Assembly: GCA_964563495.1 (NCBI GenBank) | Contig: CAZLYK010000004.1 | Coordinates: forward strand, 1-64,000 | Source: CAZLYK01 sp964563495 | GTDB taxonomy: Bacteria; Acidobacteriota; Blastocatellia; RBC074 | Length of the DNA: 64,000 nt | Direction: 5' to 3' | Part shown: positions 11,701-19,371 of the stretch, in pieces | Layout: each line of letters starts with the position of its first letter | Numbering within the stretch: position 1 is the stretch's first letter | Position numbers and translations under genes: made by a program | Notes under the pieces: model-generated | Database searches by the model: none | The model's input: the letters and a program-made list of their open reading frames with translations, nothing else | What the model was told of the DNA's origin: nothing

Positions 11701-11993
11701 ACGGTCTGCACATCTTCACCAGAGAGAAGTCTTCGACCAGGTGCCTGGTCCACACCAGCGAAGCCAGACTCTCCGATTACCTGCCTCCCGATCGGATCGA
11801 GCGGCGCGGGGCGATCGGCAATCAGGACCGGCGGCGGACTTACAATTACAACCAGTCGTTTATCGAAGACGTCGTGCTCGGTCGCCGCATCGGCTGGCCC
11901 AGCCACTCGCTTGAGGCGACCTTTTTCGAGCTGATCGATCTCTGCTTCTTGCATCGGTCGCGAACGCTGCTGGCCATAGACAGCGCCAGTTGA
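8706..11993 (+). CDS. double AAA+ Clp-like ATPase 1 with RF2-like C-terminal module
   Basis: 1095 residues. Residues 1-200 form a beta-rich domain that is not the Clp_N repeat. D1 has a Walker A (GRSGVGKT, K241) and the pore-like segment GMSGFGQW (273-280), but its Walker B reads ILHLGNL (297-303), lacking Asp-Glu. D2 has GPTGVGKT (K513), LLLDEFEKAH (D574, E575), IMTSNLG and the arginine-finger segment RPEMYNRIDRI, then a Clp D2-small domain (GYDPRYGARPLKREIE). There is no ClpB middle domain. The loop LIGF (626-629) is where ClpA/ClpC carry the ClpP-docking tripeptide. Residues about 780-1095 resemble class I release factors: a helical stretch with TWKNPLD, GIAFEIGAPLAYPRLADEDG and RRTYNYNQSFIEDVVLGRR (about 1043-1061), without a GGQ region. 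Function unknown; a ribosome-linked remodelling role is inference. Confidence 0.85.
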   Translation: MPKHELPIISITQVLENDTVIAEALFFPETLRLGDDEETALESLDANLKKIFSETPLVALHHRHPAGQPETDQMTIEIDPPAQSTAWRAPVKLKFSIIRWSHGEHAQLAYVPAINLEVVATRPPTKTNLDRLTRDQIHAALGRLDAMHRLNRLIWLQRAGEITVSQRSIEVSWATPKQIVAKSLEREENRKSSLSEAATDLRREKLPAAFEIEEIVGQLAEALTGRSPRSVLLVGRSGVGKTAAVQELVRRRADFQLGHTPFWATSGSRLVAGMSGFGQWQERCQKLWREAAQERAILHLGNLIELMDVGKSISNNQGIASFLRPYIARGDVLAIAECTPEQLALIERADPRLIEAFYQIKIDEPSAERSRSILLSSALSRENGAGIELEAIERIDQLHRRYATYSAYPGRPLRFLDNLLEDHRRRDHESRPITAEEVTSTFSRETGLPLVLLDESLELELEATRSWFSSRVIGQPEPVNLIVDLLATVKAGLTRPGKPIASLLFIGPTGVGKTEMAKSLAEFLFQDRGRMVRFDMSEYSDPLSVTRLIGGDPGSEGLLTSKVREQPFAVLLLDEFEKAHPSFFDLLLQVLGEGRLTDSMGRVADFSNTVVIMTSNLGADSFQRGLIGFEQVSATRQAASRHFQNAVRRALRPEMYNRIDRIVPFAPLDEETVLHIAEREIDRIRRRDGILYRGVTLNVRDGVTRRLSRTGYDPRYGARPLKREIERKLLTPLSEALNQHTGEFALIADLSIEGEEIRIKVRPATDDKGKTISSLISDRSLAGLARQLTHLRREAQSLSTGPTVLNLQNEIYNRERIEKSILKRTWKNPLDLERVGELPKLRNALQAVRDFSDYVNGLEQEALLAAYGKRQIDQSEMSAKLNAAAGAWKELLLATYALRFKRPNTITLAVYSEDTQSLFTLAGAYYALSLKQGAKVDATQFMIRRSSGAAAKKREEISLLVRKPVEKIGPYLLRPQDGVIGIAFEIGAPLAYPRLADEDGLHIFTREKSSTRCLVHTSEARLSDYLPPDRIERRGAIGNQDRRRTYNYNQSFIEDVVLGRRIGWPSHSLEATFFELIDLCFLHRSRTLLAIDSAS

Positions 11994-12001
11994 TTAAAGT
12001 T

Positions 12002-15000
12002 ATGGATCTCGCCATTCCCATCTACATTGAACAGATCCCACAACCGGAGCAGCCCGCTCCCCTCTATCTGGTTCGCCCGCTCTACTTCCCTCAGCCGGTC
12101 GGACAGGATGAGGAGCTGCAACGCGCGATCGCCAAGTTTGTCAAAGCCATGCGTCGCGAGCTCAACCGCGTCGGCCGTTTGATGCACCATGACCAATTGT
12201 CGGCTTATTCGTTCGCCCCCGAGATCGAAGAGCATTTTCATACACTCACGCTCGATCTCAAGGCGAGAAGGGCGCGCTGCAAATTCCTCTTCGTCGCCAT
12301 GAGCTGCCTCGATCGCCGGGTGGTCTTCACGCCAAGCCTTCCGCAGGTCTATTTCGACCTGGAACGGGGCGAGGATCTGCACACGCGGGCGACGGCTTTC
12401 CTGACGCGCTATTTTCGCGGCAGGGAAAAACCGACCGGCGAAGAACTGGCCAAACCTGAAGAGATCAGCGTGTCCGGAAAAGCCTGGACGAGCACGGTCG
12501 AGATCGAGATCCATCCCCCATCGATCGCCCAGACTCCGCGGGAAGAATTTCGCGCCATGATCACCGGAAACGAGGCCTTGGACGGTGAATGGGAGCTGCA
12601 GCAGGTCGGCCGCTGCCTGGACTGGCTCTACCCCAACGAGCTGACCCGCGTCATCTGCCGCGAACGCGAGGTTGAGGAGCTGACGCAGCTCCTTAAAGCG
12701 CCGGATTGTCGCCCGGTCCTGCTGATTGGGCCTCGCCAGGTCGGCAAGACCGCGATCATTGAAGAGTACGTCTATCGAGTCGTCGATAAACGCAAGTCAC
12801 AGTTCAAAACCAAAAACAACCTCTGGCTGATTGCGCCCCAGCGATTGATCTCGGGAATGTCCTACGTCGGTCAATGGGAGAACCGGTTGCTCGCCATCAT
12901 CCAGGAAGCGAAAACTCGCGAACACATACTCTATTTCGACGATCTGCTCGGGCTCTTCAAAGCCGGCGTCAGCTGCGATTCGAACCTCAATGTCGCTCAG
13001 GTTCTCAAACCATATATCGAGCGACGTGAGATCAGGGTCCTCGGCGAAATCACGCCCGAGGCGTGGCGCGTATTGCGCGAACAGGATCGCGGTTTCGCCG
13101 ATCTGTTTCAACTGGCGCCGGTCTCCGAACCGGATGACGATCTGACGCTCGAAATGCTGCTCGGATTAATCCGCCAACTGGAACATCAACACCGCTGCTC
13201 TTTCGACCTCGAAGCCCTGCCGGCGGCGATCGATCTTCAGCGCCGCTACATTCACGATGCGGCGTTCCCGGGAAAAGCCGCGGCCTTCCTCCGACAAACC
13301 GCCGTCAAATATCGCGGGGAAACGATCACTCGCTCGCTGGTGATCGACGAATTTCAGGCCAAGAGCGGGCTGGCTGTCTGGTTTCTGGGCGACCACCAGC
13401 TCTCTCGCGAAAAGGTGATTGAGGACCTGAGCCGGGAGGTCATCGGTCAACCCTCCGCGATCGAAGCCGTCGCCGACGCGATCTGTCTCGCCAAAGCCCG
13501 GCTCAACGACCCGGAACGCCCTCTGGCTTCGTTTCTCTTTCTCGGGCCGACCGGCGTGGGCAAGACCCAATCCGCCAAATCACTCGCCAAATATCTCTTC
13601 GGCGAGGCGGATCGGTTGATCCGCTTCGATATGAATGAGTTTGTTTCGCCCGATTCGGTCATGCGGCTGGTCGGCTCCTTCGCTCAACCGGAAGGGCTCT
13701 TGACCACCGCCGTCCGCCGCCAGCCGTTCGCGCTGGTTTTGCTCGATGAGATAGAGAAAGCTCATCGCGACGTTTTCAATCTCCTGCTCCAGGTCATGGG
13801 TGACGGCCGCCTGACCGACGCGCTCGGCCGGACAACCGATTTTTCCAATGTCATCCTGATCCTGACCTCCAACCTGGGGGTCAAAGAAGCCGGCAGCGAC
13901 CTCGGCTTTTCGACTCAGCGAGCGAGCGAAACCAGCATCTACGTCCAGGCCGCCGAAAAATTCTTCAGCCCCGAGTTCTTCAATCGCCTCGATCGAATCG
14001 TGCCTTTCCAGCGGTTGAACCGTGAAGCAGTTGAACGAATCGCATACGGGTTGATCAATCAGCTCTTTCAGAGAGAGGGATTGGCGCGGCGCAAATGTGC
14101 GCTCTATGTCGACAAACACGCGATCGCGCGGATCGTCGAGTCCGGTTTTCATCCCCAGCTCGGAGCGCGCGCTTTGAAACGGGCCGTCGAGAAGGATCTG
14201 GCCCAGCCGGTGGCCAATCGGCTCTCGACCATGCGGGTGACCGCTCCGACCGTGATCAACGTGCTTCCCGCCCGAAACGGCCTCAGAATTACCATGCAGG
14301 AACTCGTCGAAGCCGAACCGCTGGTCGACTTCACCGCCGAGCTGGTCGAAGACCCGGCCGGCGCACTGGCGCGGATCGAGCAGTTCATCGATCGGGTCGA
14401 TGATGAATTGACCGTGATCCAACCACATGGAGCGATCTCGATCGACGCCATCTCGCCCAGTCACAGGCGCTACTTCTCCTTACGCGAGCAGGCCGGTAAT
14501 TTGCGCAGCAACTGCCAGAGGCTGAATCAACACCTCGAAACTCAATCGCGAGCCGCAACCAGGTTGACCAAAAATGTCGGCCGCTCACAACGACGCCCAC
14601 AGGATTACAAGAACATCTACTCATGGAAGAGCAAGGTCAGACAGGTTTGGAAGGACCTCTTCGCCGCTGAAGATCTCCACGCTTATTTTCGTGAATTGGC
14701 CGCTGAAACCAAGAGCGCCCAGGCAGGTCTCAAGACTCAACTCGCCGATGCCGTCCGCCAGGCCGCTCTCTTATCGACGCTTTCCCAAATCACTGAACTG
14801 GATGGCTATCAGGATGCGCTGGTCATGATTCGCAGGCAAACACGGTACGACCAGGCAACCTCCGCTTCCCCAAGCTTGAGCAGGGAGATGAGCGAGACCT
14901 TTGTCAAGCATTTCGGTTTCTCAGTTGAGATCATCGAGGGAGAGGATTCAACCGAATGGATGGTTCTTCGCGGCTGGGGCGCCGTCCCGATCGCCAAAGT

Positions 15001-15349
15001 CGAAGAGGGGACGCATCTATTGATCAATCATTCAACGATCGATCCGGTCCAGGTCAAGGCCTTCCCTCTCGTTCACGGGGCGGATCCCCGGGCGATCATC
15101 GACCGGCAACACCGTTTAGACGAAAGCCGGATCGAGCGGGCGCAAGTTGTCGATCCGGAAAATCAGGAGATCAACGATGACCTTTTTGAATTTGACCCGG
15201 TCATTCGCCTCTACGCCCGGGAAGGCGGTCACAGCTCCGCCGTGGACCTCCGTACTGGTCTGACCGCGCTCGGCAAAATTTCTTCGGAAAACCATCGGAC
15301 ATTCCTGCTCGCGGCTTTACCGCTGCCGCCCGAGTTAAGGGTAAAATAG
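12002..15349 (+). CDS. double AAA+ Clp-like ATPase 2 with RF2-like C-terminal module
   Basis: 1115 residues. The N-terminal domain (1-205) resembles that of the previous protein only in pattern. D1 has GPRQVGKT (K249), pore-like GMSYVGQW (285-292) and a variant Walker B with FDD (D313, D314). D2 has GPTGVGKT (K521), LLDEIEKAH (D582, E583), SNLG, then LGF (634-636) at the ClpP-loop position, FFNRLDRI and D2-small (GFHPQLGARALKRAVE). Residues about 830-1115 look like an RF2 core without GGQ: a helical stretch, ALVMIRRQT, FGFSVEIIEG, the segment EEGTHLL, and near the end VIRLYAREGGHSSAVDLRTG (DLRTG at 1082-1086; RF2 also has DLRTG near its end). The ATG at 12002 lies 8 bases after the previous stop; a TTG at 11990 overlapping that stop is an alternative. 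It is cotranscribed with gene 1. Confidence 0.85.
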   Translation: MDLAIPIYIEQIPQPEQPAPLYLVRPLYFPQPVGQDEELQRAIAKFVKAMRRELNRVGRLMHHDQLSAYSFAPEIEEHFHTLTLDLKARRARCKFLFVAMSCLDRRVVFTPSLPQVYFDLERGEDLHTRATAFLTRYFRGREKPTGEELAKPEEISVSGKAWTSTVEIEIHPPSIAQTPREEFRAMITGNEALDGEWELQQVGRCLDWLYPNELTRVICREREVEELTQLLKAPDCRPVLLIGPRQVGKTAIIEEYVYRVVDKRKSQFKTKNNLWLIAPQRLISGMSYVGQWENRLLAIIQEAKTREHILYFDDLLGLFKAGVSCDSNLNVAQVLKPYIERREIRVLGEITPEAWRVLREQDRGFADLFQLAPVSEPDDDLTLEMLLGLIRQLEHQHRCSFDLEALPAAIDLQRRYIHDAAFPGKAAAFLRQTAVKYRGETITRSLVIDEFQAKSGLAVWFLGDHQLSREKVIEDLSREVIGQPSAIEAVADAICLAKARLNDPERPLASFLFLGPTGVGKTQSAKSLAKYLFGEADRLIRFDMNEFVSPDSVMRLVGSFAQPEGLLTTAVRRQPFALVLLDEIEKAHRDVFNLLLQVMGDGRLTDALGRTTDFSNVILILTSNLGVKEAGSDLGFSTQRASETSIYVQAAEKFFSPEFFNRLDRIVPFQRLNREAVERIAYGLINQLFQREGLARRKCALYVDKHAIARIVESGFHPQLGARALKRAVEKDLAQPVANRLSTMRVTAPTVINVLPARNGLRITMQELVEAEPLVDFTAELVEDPAGALARIEQFIDRVDDELTVIQPHGAISIDAISPSHRRYFSLREQAGNLRSNCQRLNQHLETQSRAATRLTKNVGRSQRRPQDYKNIYSWKSKVRQVWKDLFAAEDLHAYFRELAAETKSAQAGLKTQLADAVRQAALLSTLSQITELDGYQDALVMIRRQTRYDQATSASPSLSREMSETFVKHFGFSVEIIEGEDSTEWMVLRGWGAVPIAKVEEGTHLLINHSTIDPVQVKAFPLVHGADPRAIIDRQHRLDESRIERAQVVDPENQEINDDLFEFDPVIRLYAREGGHSSAVDLRTGLTALGKISSENHRTFLLAALPLPPELRVK

Positions 15350-15448
15350 ACAGGATTAACCGGATTTTTGCAGGATTAAACAGGATCAAAGACAAACCAG
15401 AAAAAGATCCGGTTTAATCCTGCAAAAATCCTGTTAATCCTGTCTATT
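15345..15448. repeat. GACAGGATT-type palindrome, copy 3
   Basis: Long arms (AATAGACAGGATTAACCGGA... and its reverse complement ending TCCTGTCTATT) enclose a loop CAAAGACAAACCAGAAAAA. The TAG inside the first AATAGA is the stop codon of ATPase 2. It separates ATPase 2 from ATPase 3 and may attenuate transcription between them. Confidence 0.92.
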
Positions 15449-15467
15449 CCACCACTAGAGTTAAGAC

Positions 15468-17759
15468 ATGCCGAGTTACCGCTTTCCAATTTTGGTCTGG
15501 GAAGATTTTTCCGGAAATTTCACAGCCAGCCAGGTCGCCGACGAGGAAGCGCTGGCTGCTTATGGTATGACCTCAGCCGACGCCGTCTTTCAAATCAAGG
15601 AGTACCTCGAATGGCTCTACCAGCACCGCCCCTGGTTGCCCGAGCCCGATTTTAAGGATGCCAGGCTCACCCAGATACGGGTCGAGGTGCGACCGGAATT
15701 TACCGTCGACGGCCGTATCTACCCGGCCGACGAAACCATTCTGCTACGAATCAATTGTGTCCACGGTCTGAGCTCAACCGGGTTGCGGATCTGCTCCATC
15801 CCGTCGTTGGGTTTGCGTTTCTTCTATCACGAATCGACCAAACTGAAAGACCTGGTCTCACATTACGTGCAGGAGAAGCTGCGCGGGTTCCCGCCGGGAG
15901 TTCTTTCGCGATACTTACAGCCAAAATCGGCGGTGCTGGAAGAGATCGTGCTACAGGTCAATCGCAAATGGTCGAACCAGGTCTTCTCGTCCAGCTTGGA
16001 GGCGCTCAGCACGGTCGCCGAGCCGCTCGGCGACAAGAAGCTGCGAAGACAATTCTCGCGCGCCTGGGAGCGCGAACGCGAGGTCGCCGATCTGGCCAAG
16101 CGAATCGGGCACGAAAAAGCCAACGTCATCATCGTCGGCGAGCCAGGTTCCGGAAAGAGCTCAGTGCTGATCGAAGCGGTCAGACAGGTCGAGCGCCAGG
16201 CGGAAGAGTCGGAAGACGGCGGCGACGAGACGGGCCTCGCCCGCTACAAATATTGGCTCACTTCCGGTGCGCGATTGATCGCCGGCATGCAGTACCTGGG
16301 CGAGTGGCAGGCCAGATGTGAACGTGTGATCGAAGAGCTCTCCGATCTCAGCGGCGTTCTCTGTCTGGAAAATCTTCTGGAATTGATTCGCACCAGCACC
16401 GGCAGCATTTCGGACAGTCTGGCGACCTTCTTTATCCCATACCTGCAGCGCGGCGAGCTGCACATGATAGCGGAAGCGACTCCGGCTGAGCTCGACGCCT
16501 GCAAACGACTGTTGCCCGGCTTCGTCGAGCTCTTTCAAATCCTGCCACTCCCTCCGTTCAGAGCCGATCAGGCGATCAGCGTGCTCAACCGGTTGGCAGC
16601 CATGCATTCACGCAACCTCAAGCTCGAGATTCTACCGGAAGTCTCGAGCTTGACCTATCGGTTGTTCAAGCGTTTTCAGCCTTATCAGGCTTTCCCCGGC
16701 GGATCTGTAGCCTTCCTCAACGAGCTGGCGGATAGATCATTACGCTCCCGGCAACCGGGGATCACCCCGCAACATGTCATCGAGCAATTCATCAGACAGA
16801 CCGGGTTGCCGGAAATCTTTCTTCGTGACGAGCTGCCGCTCGATTACTCGGATGTGGTCGAGGCTTTTCGCGGCCGGGTCATCGGACAGGATTCGGCCTG
16901 TGAGGCCGCCGCGAGCGTGGTCACCACGTTCAAGGCGGGATTGAACGATCCGAATCGCCCCCTCGGCGTCATGCTCTTTTGCGGACCGACCGGAGTCGGC
17001 AAGACCGAACTCGCCCGCACCATGGCCGGATACTTCTTCGGTCACGGCGAGCGATCGAGCGCCAAAGACCGGTTGGTGCGATTGGATATGAGCGAGTATT
17101 CGAGCTGGGGCGGCGCACAGAGGCTCCTCATCGGCGCCGACGGCGAACCGAGCGACCTGATCAAGCGCGTTCGCCAACAACCCTTCTGCGTCGTCCTCTT
17201 CGATGAGATCGAAAAGGCCGACGCCGATGTCTTCGACGTCCTGCTCAGCGTCTTTGACGAAGGGCGCCTGACCGATCGTTACGGACGCGTCACGACCTTT
17301 CGCAGCTCGGTCATCATCATGACCTCAAATCTCGGCGCCGATAAACTGGTCTCCGCCGGCTTTGAAAACAGGAATGCCCCGTCTTATTCACGCGAAGCCA
17401 TGAGCTTCTTCCGCCCGGAATTCTATAACCGCATCGATGCGATCATTCAGTTCAACCCGCTCTCGAAAGAAATGATGAGACAGATCACCGCCAAAGAATT
17501 GAACGAAATCGCCGCGCGCGAAGGCTTGCAAAGAAACAACCTCCGTTTGGTATGGTCTGCCGAGCTGATCGAACATCTGCTCAGCATCGGCTTCGATCAA
17601 CGCTACGGCGCGCGCCCTCTCCAACGGACCATCGAATCATCGGTAGTCGCCCCGCTCGCGCGTTACCTGCTAGCCAACCCGGAGATCAAGGACTCTACCC
17701 TGCAGATCTCCCTGAATTCCGAGAAAGAGCTGAAATTTGAAGAGAATAGACAGGATTGA
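15468..17759 (+). CDS. double AAA+ Clp-like ATPase 3 (no C-terminal extension)
   Basis: 763 residues with the same plan as its two upstream neighbours but ending right after the D2-small domain. The N-terminal domain (1-200) begins FPILVWEDFSGNFTASQVA and includes the segment CSIPSLGLRFFYHE, comparable with CLDRRVVFTPSLPQVYFD in ATPase 2. D1: GEPGSGKS (K230), pore-like GMQYLGEW (273-280), Walker B degenerate as LCLENLLEL (E301, N302). D2: GPTGVGKT (K512), VLFDEIEKAD (D579, E580), IIMTSNLG, AGF (630-632), FRPEFYNRIDAI, GFDQRYGARPLQRTIE. The usual D2 pore loop (GYVG) is absent. The last residues NRQD and the stop come from a palindromic repeat. The three proteins could form a mixed hexamer; inference only. 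Confidence 0.85.
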   Translation: MPSYRFPILVWEDFSGNFTASQVADEEALAAYGMTSADAVFQIKEYLEWLYQHRPWLPEPDFKDARLTQIRVEVRPEFTVDGRIYPADETILLRINCVHGLSSTGLRICSIPSLGLRFFYHESTKLKDLVSHYVQEKLRGFPPGVLSRYLQPKSAVLEEIVLQVNRKWSNQVFSSSLEALSTVAEPLGDKKLRRQFSRAWEREREVADLAKRIGHEKANVIIVGEPGSGKSSVLIEAVRQVERQAEESEDGGDETGLARYKYWLTSGARLIAGMQYLGEWQARCERVIEELSDLSGVLCLENLLELIRTSTGSISDSLATFFIPYLQRGELHMIAEATPAELDACKRLLPGFVELFQILPLPPFRADQAISVLNRLAAMHSRNLKLEILPEVSSLTYRLFKRFQPYQAFPGGSVAFLNELADRSLRSRQPGITPQHVIEQFIRQTGLPEIFLRDELPLDYSDVVEAFRGRVIGQDSACEAAASVVTTFKAGLNDPNRPLGVMLFCGPTGVGKTELARTMAGYFFGHGERSSAKDRLVRLDMSEYSSWGGAQRLLIGADGEPSDLIKRVRQQPFCVVLFDEIEKADADVFDVLLSVFDEGRLTDRYGRVTTFRSSVIIMTSNLGADKLVSAGFENRNAPSYSREAMSFFRPEFYNRIDAIIQFNPLSKEMMRQITAKELNEIAAREGLQRNNLRLVWSAELIEHLLSIGFDQRYGARPLQRTIESSVVAPLARYLLANPEIKDSTLQISLNSEKELKFEENRQD

Positions 17760-17880
17760 CAGGATTTTTGCAGGATTAAACAGGATTGCTTATGGGAAAT
17801 ATGTTGATGATTACCACCCCAACCTCTTCCCGATAAATAATCCTGTTTAATCCTGCAAAATCCTGTCAATCCTGTCTATT
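17745..17880. repeat. GACAGGATT-type palindrome, copy 4, at a convergent gene end
   Basis: Full palindrome with a 50-base asymmetric loop. Both flanking genes end inside it: ATPase 3 on the plus strand and mannose-1-phosphate guanylyltransferase on the minus strand each finish with Asn-Arg-Gln-Asp-stop, encoded by AATAGACAGGATTGA. It probably acts as a bidirectional terminator. Confidence 0.92.
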
Positions 17881-18975
17881 CCTGATCAGCTCAGTAAACC
17901 TCTTGACGTCCTGCGAGCGAGCGATATCGGCTACCATGAGCGCATCCTCGGTATCGACGACGACCAATCCCTCGACCCCGAGCAGCGCGACCCGGCGCCC
18001 CGTTGCCGAATAGACCAGGTTCCGTCCGGCGTCTATGGTGAGGGCTTCGCCGAGCAGCAAATTCCCGTGATCGTCGTAATCATCGCTTCGCAGTTCATAC
18101 AAAGCCTGCCAGCTTCCGACGTCGCTCCAACCGAAATCCGCCTTGAAGACATAGATCGGTTTCGCCGTCTTCTCCATAACCCCATAATCGATCGAGATCG
18201 AGGGGACCTGTGGATAAACCTCCCGCAGCCGTTGATCGTAATCCGGCCCGTCGATCGCCTCTTCGATCCTCTTCAAGCCGGCGTAAAGTCCGGGAAGACA
18301 AATTTCGATCTCGGCCAGGATCGTCCGCGGCGTGAAGATAAAGATTCCGCTGTTCCAAAGATAGTTTCCGGTCTTGAGGTATTCGAGGGCGGTCGGGTAA
18401 TCGGGTTTTTCGACAAACCGTTCAACGGCTGAATAGGGGAGCCCGAGGGACTCCCCCTTTTGACCGGCAGTCTGAATATAGCCGTAACCCGTTTCAGGTC
18501 TGGTCGGCTTGATGCCGAGCGTGATGATCGCGCCTGAACGCGCGACTTCGGCGGCGGCTTGAACCGTTCGGGTGAAACCCTCGACATCCGCGATGTAATG
18601 ATCAGCCGGCAAGACGACCATCGGCTGATCCAGGGAAAGACGCCCGATCTGCAGCGCCGCCAGGCCAATGCACGGAGCAGTGTTTCTGCCGACCGGTTCG
18701 ATCAGTGTTCTGATCGTCGTTCCCGCCAGCAATCGACTGGTGATCTCCCGGTGAACACTTCCGACGACGGTATAAATACGGTCGTGAGAAACGAATTTCT
18801 CCAGTCGCGCAATCGTCTCCTCGAGCATCGTCCGGTCGCTGGTGATCTTCAAAAACTGCTTCGGCAGGTGTTCACGACTCGCCGGCCAGAACCTGGTCCC
18901 CGAACCACCTGCCATGATGACCGCGTAAGCCGATTGATTATTGGAATTCATGAGGTTGACAGAGGCCGGGTTCAA
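17866..18975 (-). CDS. mannose-1-phosphate guanylyltransferase
   Basis: This 369-residue cytoplasmic nucleotidyltransferase should make GDP-mannose from GTP and mannose-1-phosphate. The signature AVIMAGGSGTRFWPASREHLPKQFL gives the nucleotide-binding loop, Mg2+ contacts and the conserved Lys. VVLPADHYI and the segment RFVEKPD follow, and YNLWNSGIF appears as GNYLWNSGIFIF. It is the short, single-domain type without a C-terminal isomerase. The start is TTG at 18975, overlapping the thiS stop as TTGA, with GGAGG 9 bases upstream; an ATG at 18951 lacks a ribosome site. The C-terminal NRQD is encoded by the adjacent repeat. It likely supplies GDP-mannose for surface polysaccharide. Confidence 0.92.
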   Translation of the reverse strand: MNPASVNLMNSNNQSAYAVIMAGGSGTRFWPASREHLPKQFLKITSDRTMLEETIARLEKFVSHDRIYTVVGSVHREITSRLLAGTTIRTLIEPVGRNTAPCIGLAALQIGRLSLDQPMVVLPADHYIADVEGFTRTVQAAAEVARSGAIITLGIKPTRPETGYGYIQTAGQKGESLGLPYSAVERFVEKPDYPTALEYLKTGNYLWNSGIFIFTPRTILAEIEICLPGLYAGLKRIEEAIDGPDYDQRLREVYPQVPSISIDYGVMEKTAKPIYVFKADFGWSDVGSWQALYELRSDDYDDHGNLLLGEALTIDAGRNLVYSATGRRVALLGVEGLVVVDTEDALMVADIARSQDVKRFTELIRNRQD

Positions 18976-19187
18976 TCTTTGCCGCCTCCGACAAAGTGAA
19001 CGATTTCGAGTTTGTCACCGGGCTGGAGGATCCATTCGGCCCATTGCGAGCGTGGCAGGATCGAGAGATTAAGCTCAACCGCCACCCGTTCGGGGACGAG
19101 CTTGAGCTCGCCGATCAAATCTATGACCCTCGATTGATCGGCGATCTGCATCGACTCTCCGTTGACGGTAATCTTGATAGTGGTCAT
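18972..19187 (-). CDS. ThiS-like sulfur carrier protein with C-terminal Lys-Asp extension
   Basis: This 71-residue protein has the ubiquitin-like ThiS/MoaD fold pattern: MTTIKITVNGESMQIADQS, then VIDLIGELKL, VAVELNLSILPRSQW and the end GDKLEIVHFVGGGKD. Active ThiS carriers end in Gly-Gly so that the terminus can be adenylated and thiolated for thiazole synthesis; here two residues follow the GGG. Either a protease trims the end or the protein works differently. I read the codons directly (GGA GGC GGC AAA GAT TGA). No TPP riboswitch is visible upstream and no thiG or thiF is nearby. It is translationally coupled to the guanylyltransferase gene. Confidence 0.85.
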   Translation of the reverse strand: MTTIKITVNGESMQIADQSRVIDLIGELKLVPERVAVELNLSILPRSQWAEWILQPGDKLEIVHFVGGGKD

Positions 19188-19287
19188 CGCTTTCACGCCG
19201 ATATTATCCGACACATGAAAACCCTGAACAAGCGACGACTCATTCCTTCGATTCTTCCATGGTCTGTACCTCTCTCGGCCGGAACAT

Positions 19288-19352
19288 GGGTAAAGCCCGG
19301 GGCGGTGCGAGGACTGCAACCCTTGCCTCTCGCTCCACCCCGGGCTTTACCC
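19288..19352. repeat. inverted repeat between thiS and the beta-helix gene
   Basis: A perfect 15-bp pair, GGGTAAAGCCCGGGG (19288-19302) and its complement (19338-19352), extended imperfectly inward. It is unrelated to the GACAGGATT family. It lies downstream of the beta-helix gene and may terminate it, though no T-run follows. Confidence 0.8.
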
Positions 19353-19371
19353 TGGTGCCGGCTTCGCCGGT

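Noticed and set aside
19188..19290. TPP riboswitch upstream of thiS
   Set aside because: The CUGAGA and conserved ACCUGAUCUGGAUAAUACC core are absent.
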